DNA from: Flavitalea plasmicola
Lineage (GTDB): Bacteria; Bacteroidota; Bacteroidia; Chitinophagales; Chitinophagaceae
DNA length: 64,000 nucleotides
Assembly: GCF_030546645.1 (NCBI RefSeq)
Contig: NZ_JAUOTO010000001.1
Coordinates: 124,001 to 188,000 of the forward strand
Direction of reading: 5' to 3'
Program-made: the position numbers and the translations under genes
Part shown: positions 26,189 through 36,300 of the stretch, in pieces
Numbering within the stretch: the first letter of the stretch is position 1
Layout of the letters: the number at the start of each line of letters is the position of its first letter
Notes under the pieces: generated by a model
Databases searched by the model: none
What the model was told of the DNA's origin: nothing
Seen by the model: the letters and a program-made list of their open reading frames with translations, nothing else

Positions 26189-26638
26189 TCACTTGGTTGG
26201 TGCTCTAAAAACGCCTTTTCCGCTGGTCAAATAGGAAAACAAGCTTGTTTGGATCCAGTGGGTCCAGCCGGGCTCACAATCCTTGTAACATTCCACGTCC
26301 GGCGTAAGACCTTCATGTGTGAACTTCAATTCTGTTACCCCTTCATTTTCATTGAGATCAAATATTAATTTGGTGTTGGCCCACTCCTTTTTATCTGCAT
26401 ACCAGGGCATATTGCAGTCTGTAACAATCCAAACAACCCTTTTGCCGGGGATTAACGCTGCTACGGTAAAGTCAAAGAAAGAATCCCCGCCCATCTTAAC
26501 CGAAAACGTGTCATTTTCATTTTGGGCGCTTCCGGTAAAGGTTATTCCCCACCATTCCGGTACATTGCTGATCTTCCTGATGGCCTCGTTTGCGCTGATC
26601 TCGGCAGAAATACTGCTGGTAAAATCGTTCTTTTTCAT
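26189..26638 (-). CDS. SRPBCC (AHSA1/START-like) domain protein
   Basis: A 149-residue protein with the Bet v1-like fold of the SRPBCC superfamily: an N-terminal helix (SANEAIRKISNVPEWWG), a run of beta strands (SVKMGGDSFFDFTV, GKRVVWIVTDC) and a LKFTHEGLTPDVECYKDCEPGWTHWIQTSLFSYL C-terminal helix, a pattern of the AHSA1 subgroup. Such proteins bind hydrophobic ligands or act as co-chaperone-like modules; many are linked to AraC regulators. The gene converges with the DHFR-like gene (19 bp between stops). TACCTTTA, one base off the -7 consensus, lies about 20 bp upstream of the start. Confidence 0.8.
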   Translation of the reverse strand: MKKNDFTSSISAEISANEAIRKISNVPEWWGITFTGSAQNENDTFSVKMGGDSFFDFTVAALIPGKRVVWIVTDCNMPWYADKKEWANTKLIFDLNENEGVTELKFTHEGLTPDVECYKDCEPGWTHWIQTSLFSYLTSGKGVFRAPTK

Positions 26639-26699
26639 TTTATTTGTTTTTTAATAAAGGTAGAACGATCGTATCCTTATGTATTGTACGAATCGGAAC

Positions 26700-27530
26700 T
26701 CAACTCGTATAATGTTTGGCGGCAAGTTCGTTTAGGCTGTTTTGAAGGTCGGTAGGGGTGGCACCGGTGAACCTTTTAAATGACCTGAGAAAATGGGATT
26801 GGTCGTAATAGAGCTGGTAAATATGGTCTTTTAAATTTTGCAATTTGACACCCGTTGAATATACCTGGTAAAATTGCTTGAACCTCACTATTTCGGAAAG
26901 GTTTTTGGGTCCTGTACCCAAATGTTCCGAAAATTTTCTATTAAGCCATCGCGCACTATAGCCAGTGTCCTTTTCAAGCTGCGCCACGCTGATCATCCCT
27001 TTTGAATCAGCTATACGATTGATGCAATAATCGTATATAGCGTCCGGAGCGGATTTTTCCAACCGTTTGATGAGAAAATCCTGCAGGATCCGCAATTTCA
27101 GGTTTAAAGCGCTTGCCTCAGCAAGTTGCGACTGAAGTTCCTCTGCACTGTTGCCGATCAGGTCTTCCATCCCCACTATGCTATTCTTGACCTCGGCGTA
27201 TGGTAAATGAAATAATCGATAGGCTCCGAGGGGATTAAACTCGATGATTATCGTGCCGGTCTGTGTATCTTCCTGCGGATCGAGCATTACGGGGGAGTCG
27301 ATCAGTCCGGTGAAACTTAGCTTATTTTCAATTTGGATGAAGGGCTTCCCCCCGATGGTAGCCATGATCCCGTTGCGATAAGTAAGCGTTAATTTAAAAT
27401 TTGCATTTGGGACGATCAGTTTTCTATCCAGGGCGGGCAGACGACCGCTGCTTTCGAACACATACATTTTCGCAATGTATGGGCCCAAAATCGGATGAGG
27501 TGTCACCGGGATGAATCGGAACGCTGTCAT
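26700..27530 (-). CDS. AraC-family transcriptional regulator
   Basis: I start at ATG 27530 (MTAFRFIPVTPHPILGPYIA) because the upstream in-frame extension is Arg-rich and overlaps the next gene. The 277-residue protein has an N-terminal ligand-binding half with ANFKLTLTYRNG and EFNPLGAYRLFHLPYAEVKN (AraC/DUF6597-like). The C-terminal HTH domain (about 185-275) has DTGYSARWLNRKFSEHLGTGPKNL and QLYYDQSHFLRSFKRFTGATP. It lies 62 bp upstream of the SRPBCC gene on the same strand, and such pairs often form a regulator/effector unit. Confidence 0.87.
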   Translation of the reverse strand: MTAFRFIPVTPHPILGPYIAKMYVFESSGRLPALDRKLIVPNANFKLTLTYRNGIMATIGGKPFIQIENKLSFTGLIDSPVMLDPQEDTQTGTIIIEFNPLGAYRLFHLPYAEVKNSIVGMEDLIGNSAEELQSQLAEASALNLKLRILQDFLIKRLEKSAPDAIYDYCINRIADSKGMISVAQLEKDTGYSARWLNRKFSEHLGTGPKNLSEIVRFKQFYQVYSTGVKLQNLKDHIYQLYYDQSHFLRSFKRFTGATPTDLQNSLNELAAKHYTS

Positions 27531-27585
27531 TTGCCTGCAAAGAATTAACGCTGCTTTAAAGATACGAATAGGGGATGAATTCACC

Positions 27586-27951
27586 CTACGATCCGCGCAA
27601 GATCTTCTCCATCTTCCTGCCCTTCGCCAATTCATCCACTAATTTATCCAGGTACCGGACCTGCTGCATCAAAGGATTTTCGATTTCTTCTACACGATGC
27701 CCGCAGATTACCCCGGTGATGAGGTTCGCATTCGGATGTAGCGTTGCGTGTTGGAAGAACGTTTCAAAAGTTACATTTTCTTTTATAAGTTGCTGCAGCT
27801 TCTTATTGTCAAAGCCCGTTAACCATTGTATGACCTGATGCAATTCTTCTTTTGTTCTGCCTTTCTTCTCGACTTTTGCGAGATACAAAGGGTAGACCGA
27901 GGCAAAGGTCATTTTTGCGATACGCTGATTCTGTGTGTTTGAATTGTCCAT
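27586..27951 (-). CDS. DUF2200-family protein
   Basis: A 121-residue cytoplasmic protein. The sequence shows the family signature: RIAKMTFASVYPLYLAKVEKKGR at the start, QWLTGFDNKKLQQLI in the middle and TGVICGHRVEEIENPLMQQVRYLDKLVDELAKG at the end (each shown in short pieces, positions about 10-32, 43-58 and 79-111). DUF2200 proteins are small, widespread in Bacteroidota and Firmicutes, and have no established biochemical function. It sits 55 bp upstream of the AraC gene, same strand, and may be co-transcribed. Confidence 0.85.
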   Translation of the reverse strand: MDNSNTQNQRIAKMTFASVYPLYLAKVEKKGRTKEELHQVIQWLTGFDNKKLQQLIKENVTFETFFQHATLHPNANLITGVICGHRVEEIENPLMQQVRYLDKLVDELAKGRKMEKILRGS

Positions 27952-28021
27952 ACCAGGTATTTTAGCGTTCGTTGGCTTCCTGGTAAAAATAATAGAAAAT
28001 ATTCATTTCCAGGCTCCGGGG

Positions 28022-29542
28022 TTAAGCAAACCAGCGACCGGCCGCCTTTTCGAGCTCACTGCCATCCGGGTCGCTGTCAGAAGCCCAGGCGATCATCCCA
28101 TCGGGGCGTATCAGGACAGCGCTCAATCCTAATTGTTCCTTTGCCCTGCCCGAAACATACTTGATCCCATCGCTATGCGCAATCGCCCAAGCTTTAAGTG
28201 AAGCGTTCCTGTCAAAGTCAAGCAGCATCCCCCGGCCATCGTGCATCAGCTCGCCGATGCCGGCACCGTCTTCGAGTTCAAAGTTGGGAACGCTGTGGCC
28301 TGTCAGCGGGTGGCCGCCGCCGGGATCGTATTGTGTGAAAACGCCCCACACCCTTCCTGCAATATAGGTGGCGCCATCGCGGGTATGCATGAGGTCGCGG
28401 ACAATTGCATTCAGCGCGCGGGCATGGGGGTCTGGTCTCATTATTGCCACCTGGGCGCGTGACCAATCCAGCACCTGTGCACCAATGGGGTGTCGTTCAG
28501 CATGATAACTGTCCAACAAGCCTTCCGGCGCTTTCTTTTGGATGGTTGCGGCGAGCTTCCAGCCCAGGTTCATGGCATCGCCCAATCCAAGGTTAAGCCC
28601 CTGGCCGCCCAACGGCGAATGAATGTGCGCGGCATCGCCGGCTAAAAGTACTCGTCCGTTGCGATAGGTGGTGGCCTGCCGCGCCCGGTCGGTCCAGGTG
28701 GTGGCGAAATGCAGGGCACTGATCGTCACGTCGGTGTTCGAGATGTGGCGTAGCACCTCCTGCACGTGTTCACGCGTGACGGGCTTACCTGAACTATGAA
28801 ATGCCCCGCCATCAAAATCCTGGATCGCCAGGTAACCTGGTTGCGACTGCAGGTACATGCCTGTTGGCGTCAGATGGCGGCCCGGGCTGAGCTTCTCGGG
28901 GTTGGCGATGTCCACTTTAGCTGAGTAGCCGGTAAATTCCGGCTCCGTACCAGCGAATTCAAAACCCCCGGTCTTGCGAACAACACTTCGGCTTCCATCG
29001 CAACCGACGAGCCATTTTCCTTTAATAGATTGGTCACCGGACCGAACAGTTACTCCGTCCCCGGTTTGGTGAAAGTTAGTGACGGCAAACCCGCGCCTGA
29101 TCTCTACACCCAGGGCTTCCGCACGGCGGGATAGCACTGTTTCGAGCTCCTCCATTTCAGCAATTAAACTGGTGGCGGGGGAGCCTGGCAGGCGATACCT
29201 CCACCGTGAAGTGTCAATATCGCCGTCATGGAATGGAATGCCGGCGAAGTGCCCTGCCTGACGGCGTGGTCCTTGTACAGCGTTAGCGTGGGGGTTCTTA
29301 AGATTTTTGGGCACCTCCAGCTCCTTTAGTAACCCACGACGGTAAAGCGCTTCAATGGTAGGCGCCGAGAGTCCCCGAATCCCGAAAGGGAGCTGCTTCA
29401 ATGGCGAGTGCGGATGCCCCGCCTTTTCCAGGACCAGGACGGAGCATCCGGCCAGGGCCAGTTCACAGGCGAGGAATAGGCCTACGGGCCCTGCGCCGGA
29501 GATGATTACATCGTGAGTAGAATGAATTTGTGTAGCTTTCAT
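28022..29542 (-). CDS. FAD-dependent aromatic monooxygenase (class A, Rox/PheA-like)
   Basis: ATG 29542 (MKATQIHSTHDV) gives 506 residues and places the FAD-binding GxGxxG (VIISGAGPVGLFLACELA) near residue 12; ATG 29605 would add 21 unsupported residues. Further family marks are the DG motif VGCDGSRSVVR, the second FAD motif GDAAHIHSPLGGQGLNLGLGD, and a C-terminal thioredoxin-like extension (about 390-506). This is the architecture of phenol hydroxylase, PgaE-type and rifampicin monooxygenases, which hydroxylate aromatic or polyketide substrates with NADPH and oxygen. It follows an AraC regulator and may inactivate or catabolise a xenobiotic. The substrate is unknown. Confidence 0.87.
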   Translation of the reverse strand: MKATQIHSTHDVIISGAGPVGLFLACELALAGCSVLVLEKAGHPHSPLKQLPFGIRGLSAPTIEALYRRGLLKELEVPKNLKNPHANAVQGPRRQAGHFAGIPFHDGDIDTSRWRYRLPGSPATSLIAEMEELETVLSRRAEALGVEIRRGFAVTNFHQTGDGVTVRSGDQSIKGKWLVGCDGSRSVVRKTGGFEFAGTEPEFTGYSAKVDIANPEKLSPGRHLTPTGMYLQSQPGYLAIQDFDGGAFHSSGKPVTREHVQEVLRHISNTDVTISALHFATTWTDRARQATTYRNGRVLLAGDAAHIHSPLGGQGLNLGLGDAMNLGWKLAATIQKKAPEGLLDSYHAERHPIGAQVLDWSRAQVAIMRPDPHARALNAIVRDLMHTRDGATYIAGRVWGVFTQYDPGGGHPLTGHSVPNFELEDGAGIGELMHDGRGMLLDFDRNASLKAWAIAHSDGIKYVSGRAKEQLGLSAVLIRPDGMIAWASDSDPDGSELEKAAGRWFA

Positions 29543-29582
29543 AAAGTATGATTGATACACAAAATTCCGGAATGATCCTGCG

Positions 29583-30401
29583 TCAGGCTTGTACAAACGC
29601 GACAAAATCGTTGTTAACAGCCTGTTTCCCTTTCTTTGCTTTTCGCGCGAATGCCGCCGGCGTGGTACCGCTGTAGCGCTTGAATTCCCTGCTCAGGTGG
29701 GCTTGATCGGTATAACCCAGCTCATGCGCTAAGCCGGCAATGTTGGAATCCGGATGAAGCCATAACTGGTTTCGCACCTGCTCGAAGCGCATCAGACGGG
29801 ACACGTCTTTAACAGTATGGCCGGAGGATTGCGAAAACCTCCTTTCCAATGTACGAACCGTCGCATGAGCCGCCGCCGCCACCTGGCTTACCGGCATGGC
29901 GCCGTTTGCTTCCCTCATGGCGACGCCTGCTTTGAACAGCATACTGTCAGTGGCAACCCGCGACCTTGCATCCAGGAAATACTGTTTTAACCGGGCCACC
30001 GCTTCCTCTATTTTGCCAGCATGGATCAAATCACCCAACATGGATTGGAGCTGGGCGATAGGATGCTCAAATATGCGCACGCTGTCTTTACCCGACGGCA
30101 GCCCGAGCAGATCGAACACGGTCCAGGGATAGCACCTGATACCCATGATCTCCAAACGGTTTTGCGTGTAAAAAAGAACAGGCTGATTGAGCAGTCCCAC
30201 CATGAACGGTGATGGCAATGGCTGCAGGCTTCCATTGTGAGCAATGCTGCAGGGGCTTCCGAAATGAAAAATAATTTCAGCGTAACCATCCGGTAGTACC
30301 TCAAAACCCGTTGGTAGCGCTTCGAAGTCTCTTCTGTCGTACCAAAAACACCTGATGGTATCCCGCAGCGCTTCAGGAGCTTCAAATTCCTGGTGCTGCA
30401 T
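29583..30401 (-). CDS. AraC-family regulator with DUF6597-like sensor domain
   Basis: A 272-residue regulator. The N-terminal half has EALRDTIRCFWYDRR, VLPDGYAEIIFHFG and GIRCYPWTVFDLLG (DUF6597 pattern). The C-terminal HTH domain (about 165-260) has HATVRTLERRFSQSSGHTVKDV and LAHELGYTDQAHLSREFKRYSGTTPAAF. Its start codon lies 1 bp after the stop of the TPR gene, and 40 bp after its own stop begins the FAD monooxygenase, so the three genes are most likely one operon. It probably controls the monooxygenase in response to its substrate. Confidence 0.88.
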   Translation of the reverse strand: MQHQEFEAPEALRDTIRCFWYDRRDFEALPTGFEVLPDGYAEIIFHFGSPCSIAHNGSLQPLPSPFMVGLLNQPVLFYTQNRLEIMGIRCYPWTVFDLLGLPSGKDSVRIFEHPIAQLQSMLGDLIHAGKIEEAVARLKQYFLDARSRVATDSMLFKAGVAMREANGAMPVSQVAAAAHATVRTLERRFSQSSGHTVKDVSRLMRFEQVRNQLWLHPDSNIAGLAHELGYTDQAHLSREFKRYSGTTPAAFARKAKKGKQAVNNDFVAFVQA

Positions 30402-30402
30402 T

Positions 30403-31140
30403 TTATTCTAATTTATATGTTCTGCCTTTAAGACAATTTTTCATAAAATCAAGCACCTTTTTATCGATGATCTTGTAGCCAGTGTTGGCAGCCTGTGTAA
30501 AATCTGAGCAGGCTGCTGTTGGCTGCTTATCCTCCATCTCCAGGAAACCGCGGTCGTAATAAACCTCTGCTTTCTTTTCACCCAACTCCAGGGCTTTGGT
30601 AAAATCCGCAATTCCGCCTTTATTATCACCTAGCCTGCCCCTGATGGTGCCGCGGAGGCTATACGCTTCTGCATTTTGGGGATCAAGTTCAATGAGCTTT
30701 TCCAGGTCTTTCAAAGCTGCCCGGCTATCGTTCTTCACATACGCCAGGATCAAGGCTCTTGATTCATAGGCATATTTATAGGACGCATCTGTCTCAATAG
30801 CTTTGGTATAATCTGTGAGCGCTCCGTCGTAATCTTCCGCATTCTTTTTAATAATGCCAAGGTTATGATAGGCGCGGGCGGAAGGTTTTAAGGTGATGGA
30901 AGCCGTGTAGTCTTCCGTTGCACCCTTGATATCTTTCAGCTGCAGGCGGGCGTTGCCTCGCAGGATGTACAGCTCGGGATCATCCTTTTTTATGATGATG
31001 GCACTGTCGAATGCCGATTTGGCTCCTGCATAGTCCGCTTGATCGTACCGCTGCTTGCCCACGGTCATCAATTCATGGGGAGTCTGTGCAAAGGAAGAGA
31101 TGGAACACAACAATGTCAGGCAGGTAAATAGTAGTCTCAT
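30403..31140 (-). CDS. Secreted tetratricopeptide-repeat protein
   Basis: A 245-residue protein with a signal peptide (MRLLFTCLTLLCSISSFAQ) and about five TPR units filling residues 20-230. Examples are GKQRYDQADYAGAKSAFDSA, RGNARLQLKDIKGATEDYTA, NLGIIKKNAEDYDGALTDYTKA and RGTIRGRLGDNKGGIADFTKAL (each shown partly). TPRs mediate protein contacts; this one would act in the periplasm. It is the first gene of a probable operon with an AraC regulator and an FAD monooxygenase. No enzymatic motif is present. It is divergent from the ECF sigma factor, 239 bp away. Confidence 0.87.
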   Translation of the reverse strand: MRLLFTCLTLLCSISSFAQTPHELMTVGKQRYDQADYAGAKSAFDSAIIIKKDDPELYILRGNARLQLKDIKGATEDYTASITLKPSARAYHNLGIIKKNAEDYDGALTDYTKAIETDASYKYAYESRALILAYVKNDSRAALKDLEKLIELDPQNAEAYSLRGTIRGRLGDNKGGIADFTKALELGEKKAEVYYDRGFLEMEDKQPTAACSDFTQAANTGYKIIDKKVLDFMKNCLKGRTYKLE

Positions 31141-31379
31141 CGGTTGGGGTATATAAGTACAAATTAATGAAAAATAGTTCTGAATATCCTCATATGCGTC
31201 TTTTCGGGAGTGTTCCTGGCTTGATCGTAAAAAACCCTCCCCAGTTCACAATGCATTGAAAAAGAGACGAATAACTTTCATATTAATTTCTTAATGCTAT
31301 CATCGGTTAAGTGTTAGTATTTAATTATTTCTTTTGAATTCCATTTCTATCCTTAATTTAATTTGAGATTTCATTGACA

Positions 31380-31967
31380 ATGGAGCACGGAATTAACGAA
31401 AGTGAGTTATTATTAAAGATCGCCGCCGGCGACGAATCGGCCTTTAGAGACCTGTTTCACCGCTGGCGGGATAAGCTTTACTTTTTTGTACTCCGGATAA
31501 CGCATTCCCCGGAAATGGCCGAAGATATACTCCAGGACGTATTTGTGAAGATCTGGACACACCGGGCTTCATTGAATACCATACAGCATTTCGATGCCTA
31601 TCTCTACAAAATGTCCCAAAACCAGGCTATTTCGGGGATGAAGCGGGCAGCCAAGGAAGCCCTGATCCTGTCTGAGTTGACAAAAGCACCGGAGGCCGAA
31701 GCACTAGTGACGGATGACGCAGTGCTCCGCCGGGAATTAAGCAGAAAATTTCAAGCCATCCTGCACAAGTTGCCCACCCAGCAACGGCTGGTATATACAT
31801 TGACGCACCTGCACGGGTTAAAGCATGAGGAGGTAGCCCAGCAATTGGAAATATCCGCATCCACAGTGAAGAACCACATGACCCGTGCGCTTTGTACTAT
31901 CCGGCAGGAACTGCTTCAGCATTATCAAATGATCATTATTTATGTGTTTCTTACCCGGGTATGGTAA
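31380..31967 (+). CDS. FecI-like ECF RNA polymerase sigma factor
   Basis: ATG 31380 (MEHGINESELLLKIAAGDESAF) gives 195 residues; a TTG two codons earlier is the other option. Region 2 (about 20-90) contains FRDLFHRWRDKLYFFVLRIT and AEDILQDVFVKIWTHR, which bind the -10 element and core polymerase. Region 4 (about 125-180) contains LPTQQRLVYTLTHLHGLKHEEVAQQL and SASTVKNHMTRAL, which bind the -35 element. It belongs to the Bacteroidetes-expanded ECF group encoded next to FecR and SusC/SusD. It should direct transcription of the SusCD pair when its FecR partner signals substrate binding. Confidence 0.93.
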   Translation: MEHGINESELLLKIAAGDESAFRDLFHRWRDKLYFFVLRITHSPEMAEDILQDVFVKIWTHRASLNTIQHFDAYLYKMSQNQAISGMKRAAKEALILSELTKAPEAEALVTDDAVLRRELSRKFQAILHKLPTQQRLVYTLTHLHGLKHEEVAQQLEISASTVKNHMTRALCTIRQELLQHYQMIIIYVFLTRVW

Positions 31968-32027
31968 TCTGCCAAAAAAAATTTCCCGCCATGTAGGAAT
32001 ATTTTCCCTCCCGTTGGTCTAATATAT

Positions 32028-33227
32028 ATGCCCGACCAAAATATTGCCACCCTGATCGACCGGCTGCTAAATGGCTCCATCACACCGGCAGAAAAGGAGT
32101 TTCTGGCCAAATGGATCGCTTACGACAGCGATGAAAAGGAGCTTCATTCGATGATGGAGCGGGCATGGAGTGACTTCAAGCCGGGGCAGAACCTCCCGGC
32201 TGAAAAAGCAGGTCAATTACTGGAATCTATTTTACATAGGGCAAAAGAAAATGATACTGCGCAGCCGAAGGCAATACATGGTGATCGTATTGGGTGGCGG
32301 CCGTCGATCAGGGCGTATCAATGGGCGGCGGCGGTCCTGCTCTTTGTTATCGTGACGGGTGTTGGTTTTTATTTCCTGCGGAAACAGCCTGGCGCAATAC
32401 CTACAGCCATTGCCAGGCGTGATGTGCTTCCTCCTGCTGCCAGCAATGCAGTGCTGACACTGGCAAATGGCCAAACGATTGTCCTGGACAGTGCGGGTAA
32501 AGGCAATATTGCTATCCAGCGTACAACGGCCATCATTAAACAGGGTGACGGGGACATTGCCTATCGAACGACTGGAAAGACCGATGATATTGAATACAAT
32601 ACGCTGACAGTACCCAGGGGCAGCCGGATCGCCCATGTCACCCTTTCGGATGGCACCAGGGTCTGGCTGAATGCAGGCTCCTCCCTGCGGTATCCCGTGT
32701 CGTTTAACGGACAGGACAGGCAGGTGTCTGTCACCGGCGAATCCTATTTTGAGGTAGCGCAGGACAAAGCCCATCCATTCGTGGTAAGTAAAGGGAACTG
32801 TGCCATTAAAGTGCTGGGCACCCATTTTAATGTAAATGCCTATGACGAAGAGGAGAAAATAAAGGTCACCTTACTGGAAGGATCCGTAAAGGTCATTTCC
32901 GGGGCCGGCAATAATCTCCTCCTGCCAGGGCAGATGGCTGTAATGAATGCAGGACAGAAGATGGAGATATTGGAGAATGCAGACATCGAAAGGGTCATGG
33001 CCTGGAAGAACGGCTATTTTAATTTCGCAAACGCCGATATCCGGACAGTGTTGCGTGAGCTTTCAAGATGGTATGATCTGGAGCTTGTATTCGACGACGT
33101 GACAAACGAAAAATTTCATGTGGAGATCCGCCGTGATATCCCCTTGTCCAAGGTGCTCAGTATACTGGAAATGACAGACAAGGTTCATTTCAATATTTCA
33201 GGGAAAAAGGTGACGGTGACGCATTGA
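32028..33227 (+). CDS. FecR-family anti-sigma factor
   Basis: A 399-residue single-pass inner-membrane protein. The N-terminal cytoplasmic domain (1-100) would hold the sigma factor and a membrane helix lies near 106-122 (WAAAVLLFVIVTGVGFYFL). The periplasmic FecR domain (about 185-285) contains LTVPRGSRIAHVTLSDGTRVWLNAGS and VTGESYFEVAQDKAHPFVV. The C-terminal DUF4974 (about 325-399) contains FNFANADIRTVLRELSRWYDLELVF. The gene starts 60 bp after the sigma factor. It should relay the transport signal from the STN domain of the following SusC protein. Confidence 0.93.
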   Translation: MPDQNIATLIDRLLNGSITPAEKEFLAKWIAYDSDEKELHSMMERAWSDFKPGQNLPAEKAGQLLESILHRAKENDTAQPKAIHGDRIGWRPSIRAYQWAAAVLLFVIVTGVGFYFLRKQPGAIPTAIARRDVLPPAASNAVLTLANGQTIVLDSAGKGNIAIQRTTAIIKQGDGDIAYRTTGKTDDIEYNTLTVPRGSRIAHVTLSDGTRVWLNAGSSLRYPVSFNGQDRQVSVTGESYFEVAQDKAHPFVVSKGNCAIKVLGTHFNVNAYDEEEKIKVTLLEGSVKVISGAGNNLLLPGQMAVMNAGQKMEILENADIERVMAWKNGYFNFANADIRTVLRELSRWYDLELVFDDVTNEKFHVEIRRDIPLSKVLSILEMTDKVHFNISGKKVTVTH

Positions 33228-33368
33228 CCATTAAATCTTATCGGGTCCGACGGGCCCGTATCCATTCAAGATCAGATAGGCACACGTGACAGAGCTTGTC
33301 GTAAGGCTCATAGGCCTGCTATGCCCATCCATCCGGGAACCCGAACACTATCAAACCAGCATTGCAAT

Positions 33369-36300
33369 ATGACACACCAACCGGCTCAATCATTACTTTC
33401 TGCTATGAAGCTAACCGTCATTTTTCTGGTGGCCTCCCTTCAGTTATCCGCCAGGGGGTTCGGCCAGGGCATTACAATTTATGAAAAGAAGGCGCCGATC
33501 AGCAAGGTCTTTGAAGACATCCGTAAACAGACAGGATACACTTTTGTCTATGCGGAATCGATCCTGGCCAATGCAAAAGCGGTCTCCATCAATGTGCATA
33601 ATGCCACATTGGAAGAGGCCTTGACGGCATGCTTTCAGGATCAGCCATTGACCTGGTCCATTATGGAAAATGCCGTCGTGGTCAAAGAAAGATCTGTTCC
33701 GTCGGAGTTGAAAGCCATCGATACGGTGCCTGCCAGGCGCTATGCCGCGATCCGGGGCAAAGTCACGGACAGTCTTGGAAAGCCATTGCGGGACGTCTCT
33801 GTGACTGTAAAAGGTCTGCGGAAAGGTACATCCACTGATGCCGAAGGGAATTTCACGGTGCCTGTTAAAGACGAGCGGTCGGTGCTGATCTTCAGCATGA
33901 TCGGCTATCGCACGAAGAATATTACCGTAGGCAATCTCAGGGAGCTGGCGGTGGTATTGACCGAAGCGAGCGCAGATCTCAACGATGTGGTAGTCACAGG
34001 CTATCAGAATCAATCCAGGAGGCTGAGTGGAAGCTCCACCGCAACGGTGGATATTAAAAGCGCTTCCATCCAGCCGGTGGCTTCATTCGATCAGATGTTG
34101 CAGGGACAGGCTTCAGGACTGAACATTAAGACAGGCAGCGGCCAGCCGGGAAGATCGTCCGATGTAGTGATAAGGGGTAAAGGGTCTATCAACGGTTCCA
34201 CCGACCCCTTGTATATTGTCGACGGTATCCAGCTGCAGGCAAAAGATTTCCAATCCATGAATCCATTGGATTTTGAAAGCGTCACTGTGCTGAAAGACGG
34301 GGCTTCCGCCAGCCTGTATGGATCACGTGGCGCCAATGGCGTTATTGTCGTCACTACCAAAAAAGGCCGGGAAGGCCGAACGGCTGTTACCTACACCGGG
34401 CAGATGGGTTTTTCAAAGCTGCCGCCCAGCAAGCTAAAAACCATGAATGGCCCGCAGCATGTCGATTTTGAAATGAATATTGCAGGTAACCCATACAGCT
34501 GGACACCCGCTCAGGCAGACAGCCTCAGGAAAATAAATTTCGACTGGGAAACGGCCTTGTTCAGGTCCGCCCCCATGCAGGAACATCAGCTTTCATTCAG
34601 CGGCGGGAACAACAAGACAAAATATTTCAGCTCATTATCCTACCTGGATCAGGATGGGATCTTACTGAACACCAACCTGCGGAGGTATACGGGCCGGTTC
34701 AATATCGAACATACCATCAGTAATTTTAAGATCGGCACCAATATAGCAGGAGGGTGGAGCAAATCCAGGAATGTCAAGGAGGGCAACGAGAGCATGACAC
34801 CCCTGAACACGATCCTTTGGGCCCTCCCTTATGAGGTCCCTTATACATCCTCGGGTCAATATACAACGAGCATCCAGGGCGTAGGCAACTGGACGAATCC
34901 TTTTGAAGAGGTCAACAGGAATATGGGACATACCTATTATACCAAGGCCTATGGCAACGGTTTTGTGGAATATAAATTTCCCATGGTCAGGGAGTTGACA
35001 TGGCGCAGCAACATCGGAGGAGATTACACGCAAAGCGAATACTTCAATATCACCAATAATGGCACGCAGGACGCTCAGCATGACGGTCAGGCCACATCCC
35101 CGATGTGGGGGCAAGGCAATCTGAGCCAGGGATTTAGCAAGCAATTTCGTTCTACCATCACCAACTCCCTTTCCTATAAACATATTTTCGGCCCGGAGGG
35201 GCAGCACAACCTGAATGCATCGATCTATCATGAAACGATACGCACCCAGGCTTCCGGGTTCGGTTATCAGGGCTTTGGTTTACTAAATCCCTATCCCAAC
35301 GCGGCGGGGCTGGTAGCAGGGACAACCACCAATGGCTATATTCCGGTGATCAATAATATTGTTTATACGCCGGACTATGGCATCGTTTCTTTTTTCGGCA
35401 TTGTCGATTATGTGTACAAGCATAAAATGGTCCTGGGGGGGTCTGTAAGGCGGGACGGCTCCTCCCGCCTGTCCCCGGACAACCGCTGGGTGAACTATGG
35501 CGGCATTAGCGGCGCCTATATCCTGTCGGAGGAGAATTTTCTGCGCAATCATCCTGTCATCAGCCTGCTCAAAGCAAAAGCCAGCTATGGTACTGTAGGG
35601 AACCAGGAGGGGATTGGCGATTTTCCCTACCTGCAGCAATATGCTTCAGGCACCTTCGGCGGGGGCTCTTCCCTGGCTATATCGGCTTTTGGCAATAAGA
35701 ACCTGAAATGGGAAACCCGGACCACCTTCAACACAGGTGTTGAGCTGGGCTTGTTCAAAAACCGTATTACCGCCAACCTGGAATTCTACAATTCCATTAC
35801 GAATAATCTTTTTTTCAACCTGACGACTCCTGCCACCAGCGGTGGCCCGGGCCAGGTCCTGGGCAATGCCGGCAGTATGCGTAACCGCGGATGGGAGGCC
35901 AGCATAAGTCTTGCCGTGATACATAATAGTGACTTTGACTGGAACATCAGCGCCAATTACAGCCTCAACAGGAATGTTGTCCTGTCGCTTCCGCTGGGGC
36001 AACAATCCCAATTATATCACAAATACCAGATCTTACAGGTAGGCAAGCCATTCAATAGTTTTTACCTCGACCGGTTCCAGGGAGTCGACCCGCAAACAGG
36101 CAGCGCGATCTATCTGAAAGCAGATGGAAAAACGCTTACCCATACCTATGACCCCAACGATCGCGTCACGCTTGGCACCAGCGATGCGCCCTTCAACGGA
36201 GGGATCAACAACGGTCTTAGGTACAAATCCGTCAATCTGAGCTTTCTATGGGTGTATTCCTATGGCAACTCCGTATATAACTATGCCAGAACGCAAGTCG

